64,000 nt of DNA from Streptococcus parasanguinis CC87K. Its GTDB lineage: Bacteria; Bacillota; Bacilli; Lactobacillales; Streptococcaceae. Within the stretch, counting starts at the first letter, position 1. Each line of letters begins with the position of its first letter. Under the pieces are notes generated by a model. That model searched no databases. It saw only the letters and a program-made list of their open reading frames with translations, and was not told the DNA's origin. The stretch covers positions 1,290,597 through 1,354,596 of the forward strand of contig NZ_KI669401.1 of assembly GCF_000507765.1 (NCBI RefSeq). The letters are read 5' to 3'. This document shows, in pieces, positions 29,068 through 40,044 of this stretch. Position numbers and translations under genes: made by a program.

Positions 29068-30750
29068 ATGGCTTATACCTTAAAACCTGAAGAAGTTGGT
29101 GTATTTGCCATTGGTGGACTTGGAGAGATCGGAAAAAATACCTACGGGATCGAATACCAAGATGAAATCATCATTGTCGATGCCGGGATCAAATTTCCAG
29201 AAGATGACCTCCTTGGGATCGACTATGTAATCCCAGATTACTCTTATATCGTTGACAATATCGATCGCGTCAAAGCGGTCCTCATTACCCACGGGCACGA
29301 AGACCACATCGGTGGGATTCCTTTCCTTTTGAAGCAAGCCAATGTCCCTATCTATGCTGGGCCTTTGGCGCTTGCCTTAATCCGTGGAAAATTAGAAGAG
29401 CATGGTCTTCTTCGTGATGCTAAACTCTACGAAATCAATCAAAACACTGAGCTTCAATTTAAAAATCTTAAAGCAACCTTCTTCCGTACGACTCACTCGA
29501 TTCCAGAACCTTTAGGGATTGTGATTCACACCCCTCAAGGAAAGATTGTTTGTACCGGAGACTTCAAATTCGACTTCACACCTGTTGGGGAACCAGCTGA
29601 CCTCCATCGTATGGCAGCTCTTGGAGAAGAAGGCGTTCTCTGCCTGCTTTCAGACTCAACCAACGCGGAAATCCCAACCTTTACCAACTCTGAAAAAGTG
29701 GTTGGCCAATCCATCATGAAGATCATCGAAGGGATCCACGGACGCATCATCTTTGCTTCCTTTGCTTCGAATATCTTCCGTCTCCAACAAGCTGCTGAGG
29801 CTGCTGTCAAGACCGGTCGCAAGATCGTCGTCTTTGGACGCTCGATGGAAAAAGCCATCGTCAATGGAATCGAGCTTGGCTACATCAAGGTCCCCGCTGG
29901 AACCATTATCGAGCCAAATGAGATCAAAGACTATGCGGCCAATGAGATCCTGATCATGTGTACAGGAAGCCAAGGAGAGCCAATGGCAGCCCTCTCTCGG
30001 ATTGCCAACGGAACGCACCGCCAAGTGCAACTCCAACCAGGAGATACTGTGATCTTCTCTTCTAGTCCAATTCCTGGAAATACAACCAGTGTGAATAAAT
30101 TAATCAATACGATTTCTGAAGCGGGTGTAGAGGTCATTCACGGGAAGATCAACAATATCCATACTTCTGGACACGGGGGGCAACAAGAACAAAAACTTAT
30201 GCTCCGCTTGATCAAACCAAAATACTTCATGCCTGTCCATGGTGAATACCGGATGCAGAAGATCCACGCAGGACTTGCGCGTGATTGCGGAGTGGAAAAA
30301 GACAATATCTACATCATGAGTAATGGTGATGTCCTCGCTCTAACAGCCAACTCTGCTCGGATCGCAGGAAGCTTCAATGCTCAAGATATCTATGTCGATG
30401 GAAATCGTATCGGTGAAATCGGGGCTGCTGTCCTTCGTGACCGGAGAGACCTTTCCGAAGACGGTGTCGTGCTTGCCGTTGCGACTGTTGACTTCAAATC
30501 GAAGATGATCCTGGCTGGACCAGACATCTTGAGCCGTGGTTTTATCTACATGCGTGAATCAGGAGATCTGATCCGTGAAAGCCAACGCATCCTCTTCAAT
30601 GCAATTCGCATCGCCTTGAAGAACAAAGATGCCAATATCCAAACCGTCAATGGTGCGATTGTTAATGCCCTCCGCCCATTCTTATACGAGAGCACGGAAC
30701 GTGAACCTATCATTATCCCAATGATTCTCACACCAGATGACGAAAATTAA
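29068..30750 (+). CDS. rnjA: Ribonuclease J1
   Basis: This metallo-beta-lactamase/beta-CASP RNase matures and degrades mRNA 5' to 3' and endonucleolytically. The zinc-binding motif HGHEDHIGG (about residue 74), the [10 protein letters not shown] motif, the beta-CASP SDSTNAE and the [10 protein letters not shown] and PVHGEYRM motifs are present. The 560-residue length is standard for J1. Ribosome site GGAG lies 9 bp upstream within the rpoY end. It is closed by a terminator and then repeat copy C. Confidence 0.96.
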   Translation: MAYTLKPEEVGVFAIGGLGEIGKNTYGIEYQDEIIIVDAGIKFPEDDLLGIDYVIPDYSYIVDNIDRVKAVLITHGHEDHIGGIPFLLKQANVPIYAGPLALALIRGKLEEHGLLRDAKLYEINQNTELQFKNLKATFFRTTHSIPEPLGIVIHTPQGKIVCTGDFKFDFTPVGEPADLHRMAALGEEGVLCLLSDSTNAEIPTFTNSEKVVGQSIMKIIEGIHGRIIFASFASNIFRLQQAAEAAVKTGRKIVVFGRSMEKAIVNGIELGYIKVPAGTIIEPNEIKDYAANEILIMCTGSQGEPMAALSRIANGTHRQVQLQPGDTVIFSSSPIPGNTTSVNKLINTISEAGVEVIHGKINNIHTSGHGGQQEQKLMLRLIKPKYFMPVHGEYRMQKIHAGLARDCGVEKDNIYIMSNGDVLALTANSARIAGSFNAQDIYVDGNRIGEIGAAVLRDRRDLSEDGVVLAVATVDFKSKMILAGPDILSRGFIYMRESGDLIRESQRILFNAIRIALKNKDANIQTVNGAIVNALRPFLYESTEREPIIIPMILTPDDEN

Positions 30751-30756
30751 AAAAAC

Positions 30757-30788
30757 AACCAGTTGAGACCACTGTTTCAACTGGTTTT
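30757..30788 (+). terminator. Terminator of rpoY-rnjA
   Basis: Stem AACCAGTTGA/TCAACTGGTT with a 10-nt loop and TTTT after it, 7 bp past the rnjA stop. Confidence 0.85.
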
Positions 30789-30810
30789 ATGATGACTTTT
30801 TGAGGATCAA

Positions 30811-30991
30811 AAAGAGAGTGGGACAGAAATCGGTAATTCGTTAGAATTCGATTTCGTCGTCCCACCTCCGCACAGTTGAGTAGGGCTGTAAAAGCTGATG
30901 AAATCAGCGTAGTAGAGCCCACTCAACCACTGCATCTTGCTCGACAATCCAAAAACAATTGAGAGGCTAGGACTTTTGTCCCAGCCTCTTT
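30811..30991 (+). repeat. Triple-hairpin intergenic repeat, copy C
   Basis: Third copy, between converging rnjA and glnA. It lies immediately after a normal terminator, so it is not needed to end rnjA transcription. Sequence matches copies B and E closely, with single substitutions. Confidence 0.9.
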
Positions 30992-31002
30992 ACTCTTGTT
31001 TC

Positions 31003-32349
31003 TTAATAAAGATCTAAATAGTTGTCTACTTCCCATTGGGATACGAAGGTCGCATAGCTTGCCCATTCGATTCGTTTGGCTTCAAGAAAGCTGGTGTAGA
31101 TGTGTTCACCCAAGGCAGCTTTCACCACTTCGTCTTCTGTCAAGGCTTTCAAGGCATTGTGAAGGGTAGAAGGTAGATCTGTGATTCCAGCTGCTCTACG
31201 TTCTTCCGGTGTCATCACATAGATATTTTCTTCGATCGGAGCAGGTGCTTCGATTTTATTTTCAATCCCGTGAAGGCCGACTTCAAGCAAGACTGCCAAG
31301 GCTACATAAGGATTGGCCATTGGGTCTACGGAGCGCAATTCCAAACGAGTTCCCATACCACGTGATGCTGGCACACGTACCAATGGGGAACGGTTGCGAC
31401 CTGCCCAAGCGATATAAACGGGAGCTTCATATCCAGGAACCAAACGTTTATAAGAGTTGACAGTCGGGTTGGTCACGGCTGTAAAGTTGTAGGCATGCTT
31501 GATCAAACCACCCAAGAAGTGATAAGCTGTTTCTGACAATTGCATTCCACGTGGATCTTCCGGATCAAAGAAGGCATTGTTGCCATCCTGGTCAAAGAGA
31601 GACATATTACAGTGCATACCTGATCCGGCAATTCCAAATTTTGGTTTGGCCATAAAGGTTGCATACAAGCCGTGTTTACGAGCGATAGTTTTCACGACAA
31701 GTTTAAAGATTTGGATCTTGTCACAAGCGCGGAGAACTTCGTCATACTTAAAGTCGATTTCATGCTGACCAACGGCTACTTCGTGGTGACTGGCTTCTAC
31801 TTCAAAGCCCATCTTGGTCAAGACATTCACGATTTCACGACGAGTGTTATCCGCAAGATCTGTTGGAGCCAAGTCAAAATAGCCACCTTTGTCGTTTACT
31901 TCAAGAGTTGGATCTCCATTTTCGTCCAACTTAAAGAGGAAGAATTCTGGTTCTGGTCCAAGGTTAAAGGATTTGAAGCCAAGTTTTTCCATATGACGAA
32001 GGGCACGTTTCAAGTTGCCACGTGGGTCTCCTGCAAATGGTTCCCCTTCTGTCGTATAGACATCACAGATCAAGCCAGCTACGCTACCATTTTCATCTCC
32101 CCAAGGGAAAACTGTCCATGTATCTAAATCTGGGTAAAGATACATGTCTGACTCGTTGATACGGACAAATCCTTCGATAGAAGAACCATCAAACATGGCT
32201 TTGTTTGAAAGAACCTTGTCCAGTTGCTCATCGGTAGCTGGAATTTCGACGTTCTTCATGGTTCCCAAAATATCAGAGAACATCAAGCGAATAAAAGTAA
32301 CATTTTTTTCTTTTACTTCACGGCGAATATCTGCAGCAGTAATTGACAT
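31003..32349 (-). CDS. glnA: Glutamine synthetase, type I
   Basis: GlnA makes glutamine from glutamate, ammonia and ATP. The 448-residue protein is of the GSI-alpha form: [13 protein letters not shown], the [11 protein letters not shown] metal site, [30 protein letters not shown] and [12 protein letters not shown]. No adenylylation-site insertion is seen, as expected in Firmicutes, where GlnR and feedback-inhibited enzyme control the gene. It follows glnR by 39 bp and is co-transcribed with it. Confidence 0.97.
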   Translation of the reverse strand: MSITAADIRREVKEKNVTFIRLMFSDILGTMKNVEIPATDEQLDKVLSNKAMFDGSSIEGFVRINESDMYLYPDLDTWTVFPWGDENGSVAGLICDVYTTEGEPFAGDPRGNLKRALRHMEKLGFKSFNLGPEPEFFLFKLDENGDPTLEVNDKGGYFDLAPTDLADNTRREIVNVLTKMGFEVEASHHEVAVGQHEIDFKYDEVLRACDKIQIFKLVVKTIARKHGLYATFMAKPKFGIAGSGMHCNMSLFDQDGNNAFFDPEDPRGMQLSETAYHFLGGLIKHAYNFTAVTNPTVNSYKRLVPGYEAPVYIAWAGRNRSPLVRVPASRGMGTRLELRSVDPMANPYVALAVLLEVGLHGIENKIEAPAPIEENIYVMTPEERRAAGITDLPSTLHNALKALTEDEVVKAALGEHIYTSFLEAKRIEWASYATFVSQWEVDNYLDLY

Positions 32350-32388
32350 TTTTGTCTCCTTAAAATAGATTACAAGCTTATGAAATGA

Positions 32389-32748
32389 TCAACGAAATTG
32401 ACCATATGGCGATGGGGAAGATGTGAAGCGACTTTGCTGAAGAATGTCACGATGAAGAGCCTTACGGATCTCTTCTTGACTGACAACCTTGGTTTGCTCT
32501 TGCTCTTTTTCCGCATATTTCTTCTTAATATCCGCAATATTGAAGCCATCTGAGATATAATCTTTGATCTCAAGCAGGCGGTCCATATCGTCCAACGAAT
32601 ACATGCGGCGATTGCCTTCTGTCCGATCAGGAGAAATCAATCCCTGATCTTCATAATAACGAATCTGGCGAGCTGTCAAGTCGGTCAGCTTCATAACACT
32701 TCCAATTGGAAAAACTGCCAGCGAGCGTCGTAATTCCTTTTCCTTCAT
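32389..32748 (-). CDS. glnR: MerR-family nitrogen repressor GlnR
   Basis: The 119-residue protein has the MerR-type winged HTH (FPIGSVMKLTDLTARQIRYYEDQGLISPDRTEGNRRMYSLDDMDRLLEIKDYI) and the basic C-terminal tail typical of GlnR (ending SSPSPYGQFR). It represses glnRA and other nitrogen genes when glutamine is plentiful, in complex with feedback-inhibited glutamine synthetase. Its own promoter carries a perfect GlnR box. Confidence 0.95.
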   Translation of the reverse strand: MKEKELRRSLAVFPIGSVMKLTDLTARQIRYYEDQGLISPDRTEGNRRMYSLDDMDRLLEIKDYISDGFNIADIKKKYAEKEQEQTKVVSQEEIRKALHRDILQQSRFTSSPSPYGQFR

Positions 32749-32768
32749 ACCATTCCTCTTTCTATTCT

Positions 32769-32821
32769 ATTATATCGAAAAAAAAATCTATGTCAAGATT
32801 AAATGTTATATAATCTTACAT
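32769..32821 (-). promoter_or_regulatory. glnRA promoter with GlnR operator
   Basis: Minus-strand TTGACA (32791-32796) and TATAAT (32769-32774) are 16 bp apart. Upstream at 32803-32821 lies ATGTAA, 7 bp, TAACAT, which fits the GlnR consensus ATGTNA-N7-TNACAT fully. It overlaps the 3' end of the FUSC-like gene. Confidence 0.85.
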
Positions 32822-33349
32822 AGGTTTTTTGTGTTTCTTGAGAAAATCGCGAATGCGATCCACATCCGAATTGACCAAAATCGCAACGAAAACGCCAATA
32901 AAGGTCTCAAATATTCGGGCAAAAACATACAAGAAGGTTTCTCCGTTAGGAATCGAGAGGGTAATGATCAGCATTGCCGAAACTCCTCCAATAATTCCTG
33001 CTTTGTTATTCATAGCGACATTTGTCATAATGGTTAACATGGTCGCAATGGGTACAAAAATAAGAGTCACCCAATACGCCCCATGAAAGAGCGTTTTTAA
33101 AAGGAAGAACAATACAGCATAAAAACCTCCGATACTGTTGCCCATGACACGCGAAGCCCCAAAGTGGACACTCTTATCAAAGTCTTCCCTCAAACTAAAA
33201 ACAGCTGTCAACGTCCCGATCTGAAGGCCTCGCCAGCCAAATATTCCAAAAATAAGTAGTACAATAAAAACGGCAATCCCTGTTTTAAAGGTTCTCATCC
33301 CCAAACGGAATTTGGACCAATCAAATTTGTGTCGTTTAAAGTAATCCAT
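32816..33349 (-). CDS. FUSC/aromatic acid exporter-like membrane protein
   Basis: A protein of about 177 residues with four to five hydrophobic helices and the streptococcal motif LTAVFSLREDFDKSVHFGASRVMGNSIGG, typical of the N-terminal domain of aromatic-acid-exporter (DUF939/FUSC) family members. It lacks the large cytoplasmic domain of full FUSC proteins. ATG 33349 is used, with AGGTG just before it; a GTG two codons upstream is possible. The order pgk, this gene, glnR, glnA is the same as in S. pneumoniae. Substrate unknown. Confidence 0.8.
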   Translation of the reverse strand: MDYFKRHKFDWSKFRLGMRTFKTGIAVFIVLLIFGIFGWRGLQIGTLTAVFSLREDFDKSVHFGASRVMGNSIGGFYAVLFFLLKTLFHGAYWVTLIFVPIATMLTIMTNVAMNNKAGIIGGVSAMLIITLSIPNGETFLYVFARIFETFIGVFVAILVNSDVDRIRDFLKKHKKPM

Positions 33350-33424
33350 GGTCACCTATCTTTCTATTTCTATTATTCTACCATATTTTCAGAAAGGAGA
33401 GAACAGATATAAATAGAAAGAAAA

Positions 33425-33604
33425 AAGAGAGCGGGACAGAAATCGGTAATTCGTTAGAATTCGATTTCGTCGTCCCACCTCCGTACAGTTGAGTAGGGCT
33501 ATAAAAGCTGATGAAATCAGCCTAGTAGAGCCCACTCAACCACTGCGTCTTGCTCGACAATCCAAAAATAATTGAGAGGCTAGGACTTTTGTCCCAGCCT
33601 CTTT
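33425..33604 (+). repeat. Triple-hairpin intergenic repeat, copy D
   Basis: Fourth copy, downstream of pgk and upstream of the FUSC-like gene. It is the most diverged, with GCGGGAC in place of GTGGGAC in stem 1, GTACAG for GCACAG before stem 2 and GCCTAG for GCGTAG in stem 2's side bulge. The stems remain formed. Confidence 0.9.
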
Positions 33605-33617
33605 CATTCTATTTAGA

Positions 33618-34817
33618 TTATTTGTCTGTAAGAGCAGCCAATCCTGGAAGTTCTTTACCTTCAAGGAGTTCCATAGAAGCACCACCACCAGTAGAGATCC
33701 ATGAGAACTTGTCTGCACGGCCAAGGTTGATCGCAGCAGCAGCTGAGTCACCACCACCGATGATTGATTTAACGCCTGGTTGTTTCACGATAGCGTCCAT
33801 CACACCGATTGTACCAGCTTGGAAGTCAGGGTTTTCAAATACACCCATAGGTCCGTTCCATACAACTGTTTTCGCACCAGTCAATTCTTGGTCGAATTTA
33901 GCGATTGATTTAGGACCGATATCAAGACCAAGGAATCCTGGATCTACTGCTTCACCTTCAGTGTCTTTCACTTCAGTGTAGTCAGCAAATGCGTTCGCTT
34001 CTTTTGAGTCAACTGGCAAGATCAATTTGCCGTTTGATTTTTCAAGAAGAGCTTTCGCCACATCCAATTTGTCTTCTTCTACAAGTGAGTTACCGATTTC
34101 GATACCTTGTGCTTTGTAGAATGTGTAAGTCATCCCACCACCGATAAGGACTTTATCAGCTTTTTCAAGCAAGTTTTCGATAACACCGATCTTGTCAGAT
34201 ACTTTAGATCCACCAAGGATAGCTACGAATGGACGTTCTGGAGCTTCAACTGCTTCTTTGATGTAAGCAATTTCGTTTTCAAGAAGGAATCCAGCAACAG
34301 CTTTATCAACGTTTGCAGAGATACCAACGTTAGATGCGTGTGCACGGTGAGCAGTACCGAAGGCATCGTTTACGAAAATACCATCTCCAAGTGATGCCCA
34401 GTATTTACCAAGTTCAGGATCGTTTTTAGATTCTTTCTTGCCATCAACATCTTCGAAACGAGTGTTTTCAACCAAGAGAACTTGTCCATCTTCAAGAGCG
34501 TTAACAGCTGCTTCCAATTCAGCACCACGTGTAACACCTGGGATAAATTTAACTTCTTGACCCAATTTAGCAGCCAAGTCAGCAGCTACAGGAGCAAGTG
34601 ATTTACCTTCTTTATCTGCTTCTTCTTTTACACGTCCAAGGTGAGAGAAGAGGATTGCACGTCCACCTTGTTCAAGGATGTACTTGATAGTTGGAAGAGC
34701 TGCAGTGATACGGTTATCGTTAGTGATCACGCCATCTTTTACAGGAACGTTGAAGTCAACACGAACGAGAACTTTTTTCCCTTTCAAGTCAACGTCTTTA
34801 ACAGTCAATTTTGCCAT
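33618..34817 (-). CDS. pgk: Phosphoglycerate kinase
   Basis: This glycolytic enzyme makes ATP from 1,3-bisphosphoglycerate. The 399-residue protein has [13 protein letters not shown], the substrate-binding RIT and HLGR motifs, [13 protein letters not shown], the ATP-site [13 protein letters not shown] and the hinge region near [10 protein letters not shown]. Codon use is extremely biased (highly expressed). A TGATATAAT extended -10 lies about 35 bp upstream. Repeat copy D follows the stop. Confidence 0.98.
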   Translation of the reverse strand: MAKLTVKDVDLKGKKVLVRVDFNVPVKDGVITNDNRITAALPTIKYILEQGGRAILFSHLGRVKEEADKEGKSLAPVAADLAAKLGQEVKFIPGVTRGAELEAAVNALEDGQVLLVENTRFEDVDGKKESKNDPELGKYWASLGDGIFVNDAFGTAHRAHASNVGISANVDKAVAGFLLENEIAYIKEAVEAPERPFVAILGGSKVSDKIGVIENLLEKADKVLIGGGMTYTFYKAQGIEIGNSLVEEDKLDVAKALLEKSNGKLILPVDSKEANAFADYTEVKDTEGEAVDPGFLGLDIGPKSIAKFDQELTGAKTVVWNGPMGVFENPDFQAGTIGVMDAIVKQPGVKSIIGGGDSAAAAINLGRADKFSWISTGGGASMELLEGKELPGLAALTDK

Positions 34818-34851
34818 TAGATATGACTCCTTCTTTTTTTAATACATGATA

Positions 34852-34860
34852 ATTATATCA
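34852..34860 (-). promoter_or_regulatory. Extended -10 promoter of pgk
   Basis: The minus strand reads TGATATAAT, 35 bp upstream of the pgk ATG; no good -35 box is visible. Confidence 0.65.
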
Positions 34861-34944
34861 CAAAAGCTGTAAAAGAGGTAGAAAAATCCAATGCTTTTCC
34901 CCTCTAATTCACAGGATCCGAACGACACTTCTAAATACAAGATC

Positions 34945-34976
34945 AAACCTCTCTGGTTTTCACCAGAGAGGTTTTT
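34945..34976 (-). terminator. Terminator between endoD and pgk
   Basis: A perfect 12-bp stem AACCTCTCTGGT/ACCAGAGAGGTT with a TTTC/GAAA loop follows endoD. Six T residues lie on the plus side and a weaker TTTGAT on the minus side, so it can act in both directions. Confidence 0.8.
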
Positions 34977-35019
34977 TGAGAGTGACTTTTTAAGTGAACG
35001 AAAGAATCCTGTAAAAGAC

Positions 35020-38000
35020 TTACTCTTCTTTCTTCTTACCAGCCAAGAGGAAGCTGCCTAAGGCTGCTAGGAGAACAGCTTCAGCTGCATAGGAAGCTTC
35101 TAGGCTTGCCGTATTTGGCAAGTGTTCCGATTGACTTTCTTTGCTGGCATCTTTTGTTCCTTGCTGAACTGTTGGCTGTGAGTTCGCTCCTTGGTGGGCA
35201 CTTAACAACTGATGGATCTCTTGATCGACCATATCCTTGTGTTCTTCCTCCTGATGACCCGCTTGAGTAGAAGTCGTTGGGGCCAACTGATCCACTTGAG
35301 AAGACTCTGTAGGCTTCAATGGATTAGCTGGATCCGGAGTTACTGGGGCAGCTGGTTGGACTGGTTGATTTGGTTGAGCTGGTTGAACAGGCTGATCAGG
35401 TTTAGCCGGTTCCTCTGGTTGGATCGGTTGATCTGGTCCTTCCGTTTGTGCTGGTTTATAGACAATCGCATAGTGAGTAAAGTGAGGAGCTGTAAAGATG
35501 ACTACATCTCCAACTCTCTCAAAGGCCAAGGATTGAGGAGCTTGACCTTCTGGGAAGAAGAGAACTTGCTCCACTTCTTTATCCTTATCCACAGGGATTT
35601 TCACAAGGGATGGATGGTGGGTATCAATATCTTGACCGCTGGCATCCACGCCTTCAATATCAAAGACGATTCCTTCTCGACCCTTCAGCTCTTCTTTTTC
35701 TGCCTGATTGGCTTCAACTTTTGCGACTTTCAGTCCTTTGACAACGGTTGGCTCTAAGTTGGAGAATTGAACTTCGACTCCAGTCGCAGGGTCTATAAAG
35801 ACCGCTGGCTTATCTTCTTTCAGGAGCGCAATCAAGGTCTCTAGACCTGTCTTAGCTGTTCCAAGCGCTTCAGGAGTGAGCTCTGAAGAAGCTAGGAGTT
35901 CTTTATTTTTCTCCAGGAGTGCCTGCAAAGCGTCACCAGAAGGGTGATTTGGCTTGCTTGCTAATAGAGCGGTCGCTTCAGTTGTTAGGGCAGAAAGAGC
36001 TTCTTTTTCTTTTGTTAGATTGGCTTGACCATCCAAGGCTTTCAAGAGAGCGGTCAATTGGTTCAACTGCTCATTGACTTGATCTTGTGTGCTGGTATCA
36101 TGCTCTTTCAAGACTTTTTCAGAAGCAACCATTCCAGCTAGCAAAGCTTCTTTGACTTCAGGAGTCGCAAAAGTAAAGTCTACTTTGGCTTTTGCAGCTT
36201 CAGCTTCAGCCAATTTTTGCTTAAGGTATTCATCGTTGAGAGCTGGTTTTGGATTCACGAGGACATCAAAGCTTGTGCTAGCTCCTTTGTAATGGACCGT
36301 GATGGTTTGACGACCTTCCTTAGTCGTATCAAAGCCAGTTACTTCCACACCTTCATCTGTCAAGGCATGCGTTTCGGTCGTTTCATCTTCAAAGACGACT
36401 GTAAAGCGTCCGCCTTCTTTCTCCAATGCCTCTCCGACAATATATTCCACTTTTGGTTTGTCGGTCAATTCTAGACCAGCAACTGCTTTTTCACCTGCTT
36501 CTTCTGCACTGACCACAAAAACAGTGAGGGTCTTATCCAATTTCTGACCAAGGTAAGAGACTTCTAGGTGTTGTTCTCCCAGCTTGCTACTATCAAATCC
36601 ATGAATCTCTACACCTGAGTTGGTGAGGTTGACCAGCTGATCTGCTTGGCCATCTTTATAATGAACGCGGAGAGTTGCCCCTTTCAAGGAAAGGGCATCG
36701 CCTTCCCGGTAGACCTTCTTGGTCAATCCATCTTCAAATTGAAGTCCCGCAATTTCTTTATCATTCTTTGGAACTTCGATCGCCAAAACATTACTGATAT
36801 CTTTACCAGGAACTTGCGCGCGATAGTAAAGAAGAGATGGGGTTGATTCAAAAGCGAGCGGTTTAAATATGAGATTTCCAGCTTGATCGGCTGTCATAGT
36901 CGCAATTGGACTAGTGGCTTCTTTATCGGCATAAAGAGTCAGAGTAGTATTAGCTGGAACATCTTTGAAACCGACTTGGACAAAATGATTACCTAAGTTT
37001 TGCGCTGCAGCATGTTTCATCGAGATGTTGACCGTTTCAGTATCCAGACTTTCATACATCTTCCAGTTGTAAATCCGGATGGCTTGCCATGGGGTGCCGT
37101 TATCTGCTGTAATGACATGGAGACGCCAGTCTTGAGCCTTGATCGGATGATCCAGTGTAATGTCAGATACATGGGCTTTATTGCCACGAACTTCCTTGGC
37201 CAATTTCCACTCACCGGCTTCGTCCTTGTAGTAAAGGTCGAAGTCACGGGTATTCATCTTGCCATCATCGACAGATTCTCCACCAGCACCAGCATGGTCC
37301 ATCACCCAACGAACAATGGTTCGAGGTTGTGTCAAGCGGATATCGACGGTTCCACTCAATTGAGCAGAAGACCATTTATCTGAAAGACTGGTAATGGTCC
37401 CATTTAACATGCCTTCAATGCCTTCACTACCATCCGCATCTGGGAAGCTCGAACCGATCACTTTGGCTCCAATGACTACGTTTGGCGCTAAAGCTTTTGG
37501 TAGACTGGTATCTGACACGGTCATGCCCCAATCAAAAGCTACAGTTCCCGCATCTGAACGTTGACCATTCTTTCCAACTGCCACAACCTTGAGTTCCTGA
37601 GTGGTTCCTTCAGCACTTGCTGAACGGCTAACTTTTGGAAGATAGACGGTTGTCGCAGAAGACCCTGTTAAAAGACGCCAGTTGTCGCCATCTTTTTCAT
37701 AGACTTCATAATAATCCGCATCTGCTACCCCTTTAAAATTGAGGACTGCTTCTGCTTCTTGCGCATTTTGTAGACGTTTTGCCCGAACGGATACTTCTGC
37801 TGGAGTAGCTGGTTTCTCTTGGTTGGACGTAATCGACAATTGGCCGAGATTAAATTTGTAGTCTTTAACATCCGTATTATGGTCAAAGAACATCTTCACA
37901 GCATAAATGGTCTTGCCAGCCAAACTTCCCAAATCAAAGGTTTGAGTAGACCAATCCGCACTCGGTGTCAATTCTTTCCATTCGTATTCAGAGTAGTCTT

Positions 38001-39810
38001 CTTTGGTGGCAACAGCTACCCAGGCAGTAGCTCCGATCCCACCTTTATGACTGACGCTCAATTTTGTCGTTTCTGTCACAGGAATCTTGGTCGAATAGAG
38101 CATGACATTTTGACTGCTATTGGCTTTTAAATCTCCTTCGAAGGCTAGAGAATTTCCTCCATTGTAGGCTTGATCAAAATCATAGTGGCCTTTCAATGGC
38201 GTACTATCTTCACTATGCTCTACCCACCAACGCCAGGTCGGAAGGTAGCCAGAAACAGAACGGTAGTTCCATTCCCCTTCTTTAGAAATCTTGCCATCGA
38301 CAAACCAGTGTTTTCCGTGACCAGTATTGAAGGAAGTATTGAAATCTTCACTTGTAATAGGAGTTTTGTCCACTACTAGATTGGACATACCGTACCAAGA
38401 TTGGTCTGCTGGTTTTCCTTTAGTCGGATCTCCTTGGAAACCTGTCCAGAATAGATCTTCATGGGTATGGTATCCTTCTCCAGTCTTTCCTAGACCTGTA
38501 ATGGTATCTGGCGCATAAAGACCAAGAGATAGACGCAACTTGCCATGTTCATCTAAAATGGCATTCCAGTCTACATTAGTCTTATAAGAGCCTCCTTTTT
38601 GGAGCTCAAGTCCAGCTAGAACATCATAAGGATTCCGATGAATCCATTTGGCTGTACTGATGGAATAATCCACTTCTGATTTGCCCCAGTTAAAGTTAGC
38701 AAAGAAGGTATCAACTGGATTTTCCCCATTTTCTGGCTGCATGAAATTGTAGTTGTATTCTCCCAGCGCATTCTCATGGTAACGGCCATATTCATAGGTC
38801 ATAGCATCATACCAGGAATACTTAATCGGATAGTTCAGACTCTTCGCATATTCCTTGGTATAAAGAAGAAAATCTCTCAATTTTGGCCCCAATGGTTCTA
38901 CAAGATTTCCGGTTGTTTCTTGGTTGATAAAGTAACCATCAAAGCCATAGTACTTAGCAAGTTCAACTAATTTACGGGCGATCGGGAAAGTTTTAGAGCC
39001 TTCACTATCTTCTTTCAAGGTTTCTGCAAAATGTTCTTGATCCTTGATGCTGCTAGACCAGTTATAAAAGATTGTTCCATAAATAGGAACCCCATTTCGG
39101 TGTGCAGCATCGATCACATCTGCTGATGGAACCAGCCCTTCCCAAAAGACCATGGAATCCAAATATTGCCAGTAATCAAAAGCGTAGGCCTTAAATTCTT
39201 CCCCGCCGACAGACGCATGATCCTTGGCTTTGGAGTTCATGTTTGACAGTGCTTGGATCTTCGCTTCAGGGTTGGCTTGTTCGTTAATTTGCTTCCCTTG
39301 AAAACGACTCGCAAGTGGGACGCTTGCTCTGTTCATATCGTCATCCACTCGTTTTCCTGGTTCCCACTTCAAGAGATCGTCCCAGGTATCGAACTTAACT
39401 TCTTTGGGTCTTAATTGTTTTTCTTCATTGGTTGGTAAATCAGCCACTTTTTCTGCAGCAGCTTTCGGTTTTTCAGTCTCTGAAACTGCTGGATGATCTG
39501 TAGTTGTCGAGCTAGCTTCTGTACTTGTAGGACTAGCCTCCGGAGTGACCGCTTCTGCGGCTGGTTTTTCCGTTTCTGCAGAAGGTAAGGCCGCATCTGC
39601 AGTATAGACGCCAGCTTCTCTCACTAGATGATTGACGTCTTCGGTCGTTGCTGAAGAGCTTTCCAAGGGTTGTTCACTAGTAGAAACCGCCTCATCTGCA
39701 GAGACAGCGCCTGTTCCCAAAAATGCTAACCCAATCAATGCGGAGCAAACTCCCACACTGAATTTTCGTATACTAAATCGTTCTTTCTTTTCAAATAGAT
39801 GACCTTTCAT
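35020..39810 (-). CDS. endoD: Cell-wall-anchored endo-beta-N-acetylglucosaminidase (GH85)
   Basis: The enzyme cleaves the chitobiose core of N-glycans on host glycoproteins. The 1596-residue protein starts MKGHLFEKKERFSIRKFSVG (YSIRK-type signal peptide) at ATG 39810 behind GGAGG. A Ser/Thr/Glu-rich spacer precedes the GH85 barrel (about 140-460), with the catalytic Asn296-x-Glu298 in GYFINQET. Then come jelly-roll and galactose-binding-like domains, a Fn3-like domain (about 675-760), two bacterial Ig-like repeats (about 1020-1180), a FIVAR-like helical part, a Pro/Gln repeat region, and the sortase signal LPNTA with hydrophobic tail and KKKEE. The domain boundaries are estimates. It neighbours pgk as in S. 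pneumoniae. Confidence 0.93.
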   Translation of the reverse strand: MKGHLFEKKERFSIRKFSVGVCSALIGLAFLGTGAVSADEAVSTSEQPLESSSATTEDVNHLVREAGVYTADAALPSAETEKPAAEAVTPEASPTSTEASSTTTDHPAVSETEKPKAAAEKVADLPTNEEKQLRPKEVKFDTWDDLLKWEPGKRVDDDMNRASVPLASRFQGKQINEQANPEAKIQALSNMNSKAKDHASVGGEEFKAYAFDYWQYLDSMVFWEGLVPSADVIDAAHRNGVPIYGTIFYNWSSSIKDQEHFAETLKEDSEGSKTFPIARKLVELAKYYGFDGYFINQETTGNLVEPLGPKLRDFLLYTKEYAKSLNYPIKYSWYDAMTYEYGRYHENALGEYNYNFMQPENGENPVDTFFANFNWGKSEVDYSISTAKWIHRNPYDVLAGLELQKGGSYKTNVDWNAILDEHGKLRLSLGLYAPDTITGLGKTGEGYHTHEDLFWTGFQGDPTKGKPADQSWYGMSNLVVDKTPITSEDFNTSFNTGHGKHWFVDGKISKEGEWNYRSVSGYLPTWRWWVEHSEDSTPLKGHYDFDQAYNGGNSLAFEGDLKANSSQNVMLYSTKIPVTETTKLSVSHKGGIGATAWVAVATKEDYSEYEWKELTPSADWSTQTFDLGSLAGKTIYAVKMFFDHNTDVKDYKFNLGQLSITSNQEKPATPAEVSVRAKRLQNAQEAEAVLNFKGVADADYYEVYEKDGDNWRLLTGSSATTVYLPKVSRSASAEGTTQELKVVAVGKNGQRSDAGTVAFDWGMTVSDTSLPKALAPNVVIGAKVIGSSFPDADGSEGIEGMLNGTITSLSDKWSSAQLSGTVDIRLTQPRTIVRWVMDHAGAGGESVDDGKMNTRDFDLYYKDEAGEWKLAKEVRGNKAHVSDITLDHPIKAQDWRLHVITADNGTPWQAIRIYNWKMYESLDTETVNISMKHAAAQNLGNHFVQVGFKDVPANTTLTLYADKEATSPIATMTADQAGNLIFKPLAFESTPSLLYYRAQVPGKDISNVLAIEVPKNDKEIAGLQFEDGLTKKVYREGDALSLKGATLRVHYKDGQADQLVNLTNSGVEIHGFDSSKLGEQHLEVSYLGQKLDKTLTVFVVSAEEAGEKAVAGLELTDKPKVEYIVGEALEKEGGRFTVVFEDETTETHALTDEGVEVTGFDTTKEGRQTITVHYKGASTSFDVLVNPKPALNDEYLKQKLAEAEAAKAKVDFTFATPEVKEALLAGMVASEKVLKEHDTSTQDQVNEQLNQLTALLKALDGQANLTKEKEALSALTTEATALLASKPNHPSGDALQALLEKNKELLASSELTPEALGTAKTGLETLIALLKEDKPAVFIDPATGVEVQFSNLEPTVVKGLKVAKVEANQAEKEELKGREGIVFDIEGVDASGQDIDTHHPSLVKIPVDKDKEVEQVLFFPEGQAPQSLAFERVGDVVIFTAPHFTHYAIVYKPAQTEGPDQPIQPEEPAKPDQPVQPAQPNQPVQPAAPVTPDPANPLKPTESSQVDQLAPTTSTQAGHQEEEHKDMVDQEIHQLLSAHQGANSQPTVQQGTKDASKESQSEHLPNTASLEASYAAEAVLLAALGSFLLAGKKKEE

Positions 39811-39924
39811 CTTGACCTCCTTGTATGGTTTTTTTCTTTTTCTTGAGCGATTTCCATTGGCTCCTTCCTCCACGATCTGTAATCGCTTTCATTTTCTTGT
39901 ATTAGAAATCTCCAATCAAGGATA

Positions 39925-39954
39925 GGATACCCTAATCTATTTAGCACTGTCAAT
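39925..39954 (-). promoter_or_regulatory. Promoter of endoD
   Basis: Minus-strand TTGACA (39949-39954) and TATCCT (39925-39930) are 18 bp apart, giving a leader of about 110 nt before the AAGGAGG ribosome site. Confidence 0.65.
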
Positions 39955-40002
39955 CAATTTTAGCAATTCCTATAATATGATGAGAAAGCCCTAAAAAAAG
40001 TA

Positions 40003-40030
40003 CAAAAAAAGAGGAGGTTTCCCTCCTCTC
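40003..40030 (-). terminator. Terminator of gap
   Basis: Minus-strand stem GAGGAGG/CCTCCTC with a small AAA-containing loop and seven T residues, just after the gap stop. Confidence 0.9.
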
Positions 40031-40044
40031 ATCATACGCATGAA

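Noticed and set aside
35212..35757. Plus-strand 181-codon frame opposite endoD
   Set aside because: The Trp/Leu/Arg/Ser-rich repeats are the complement of the Pro/Gln repeat region; no promoter or ribosome site.
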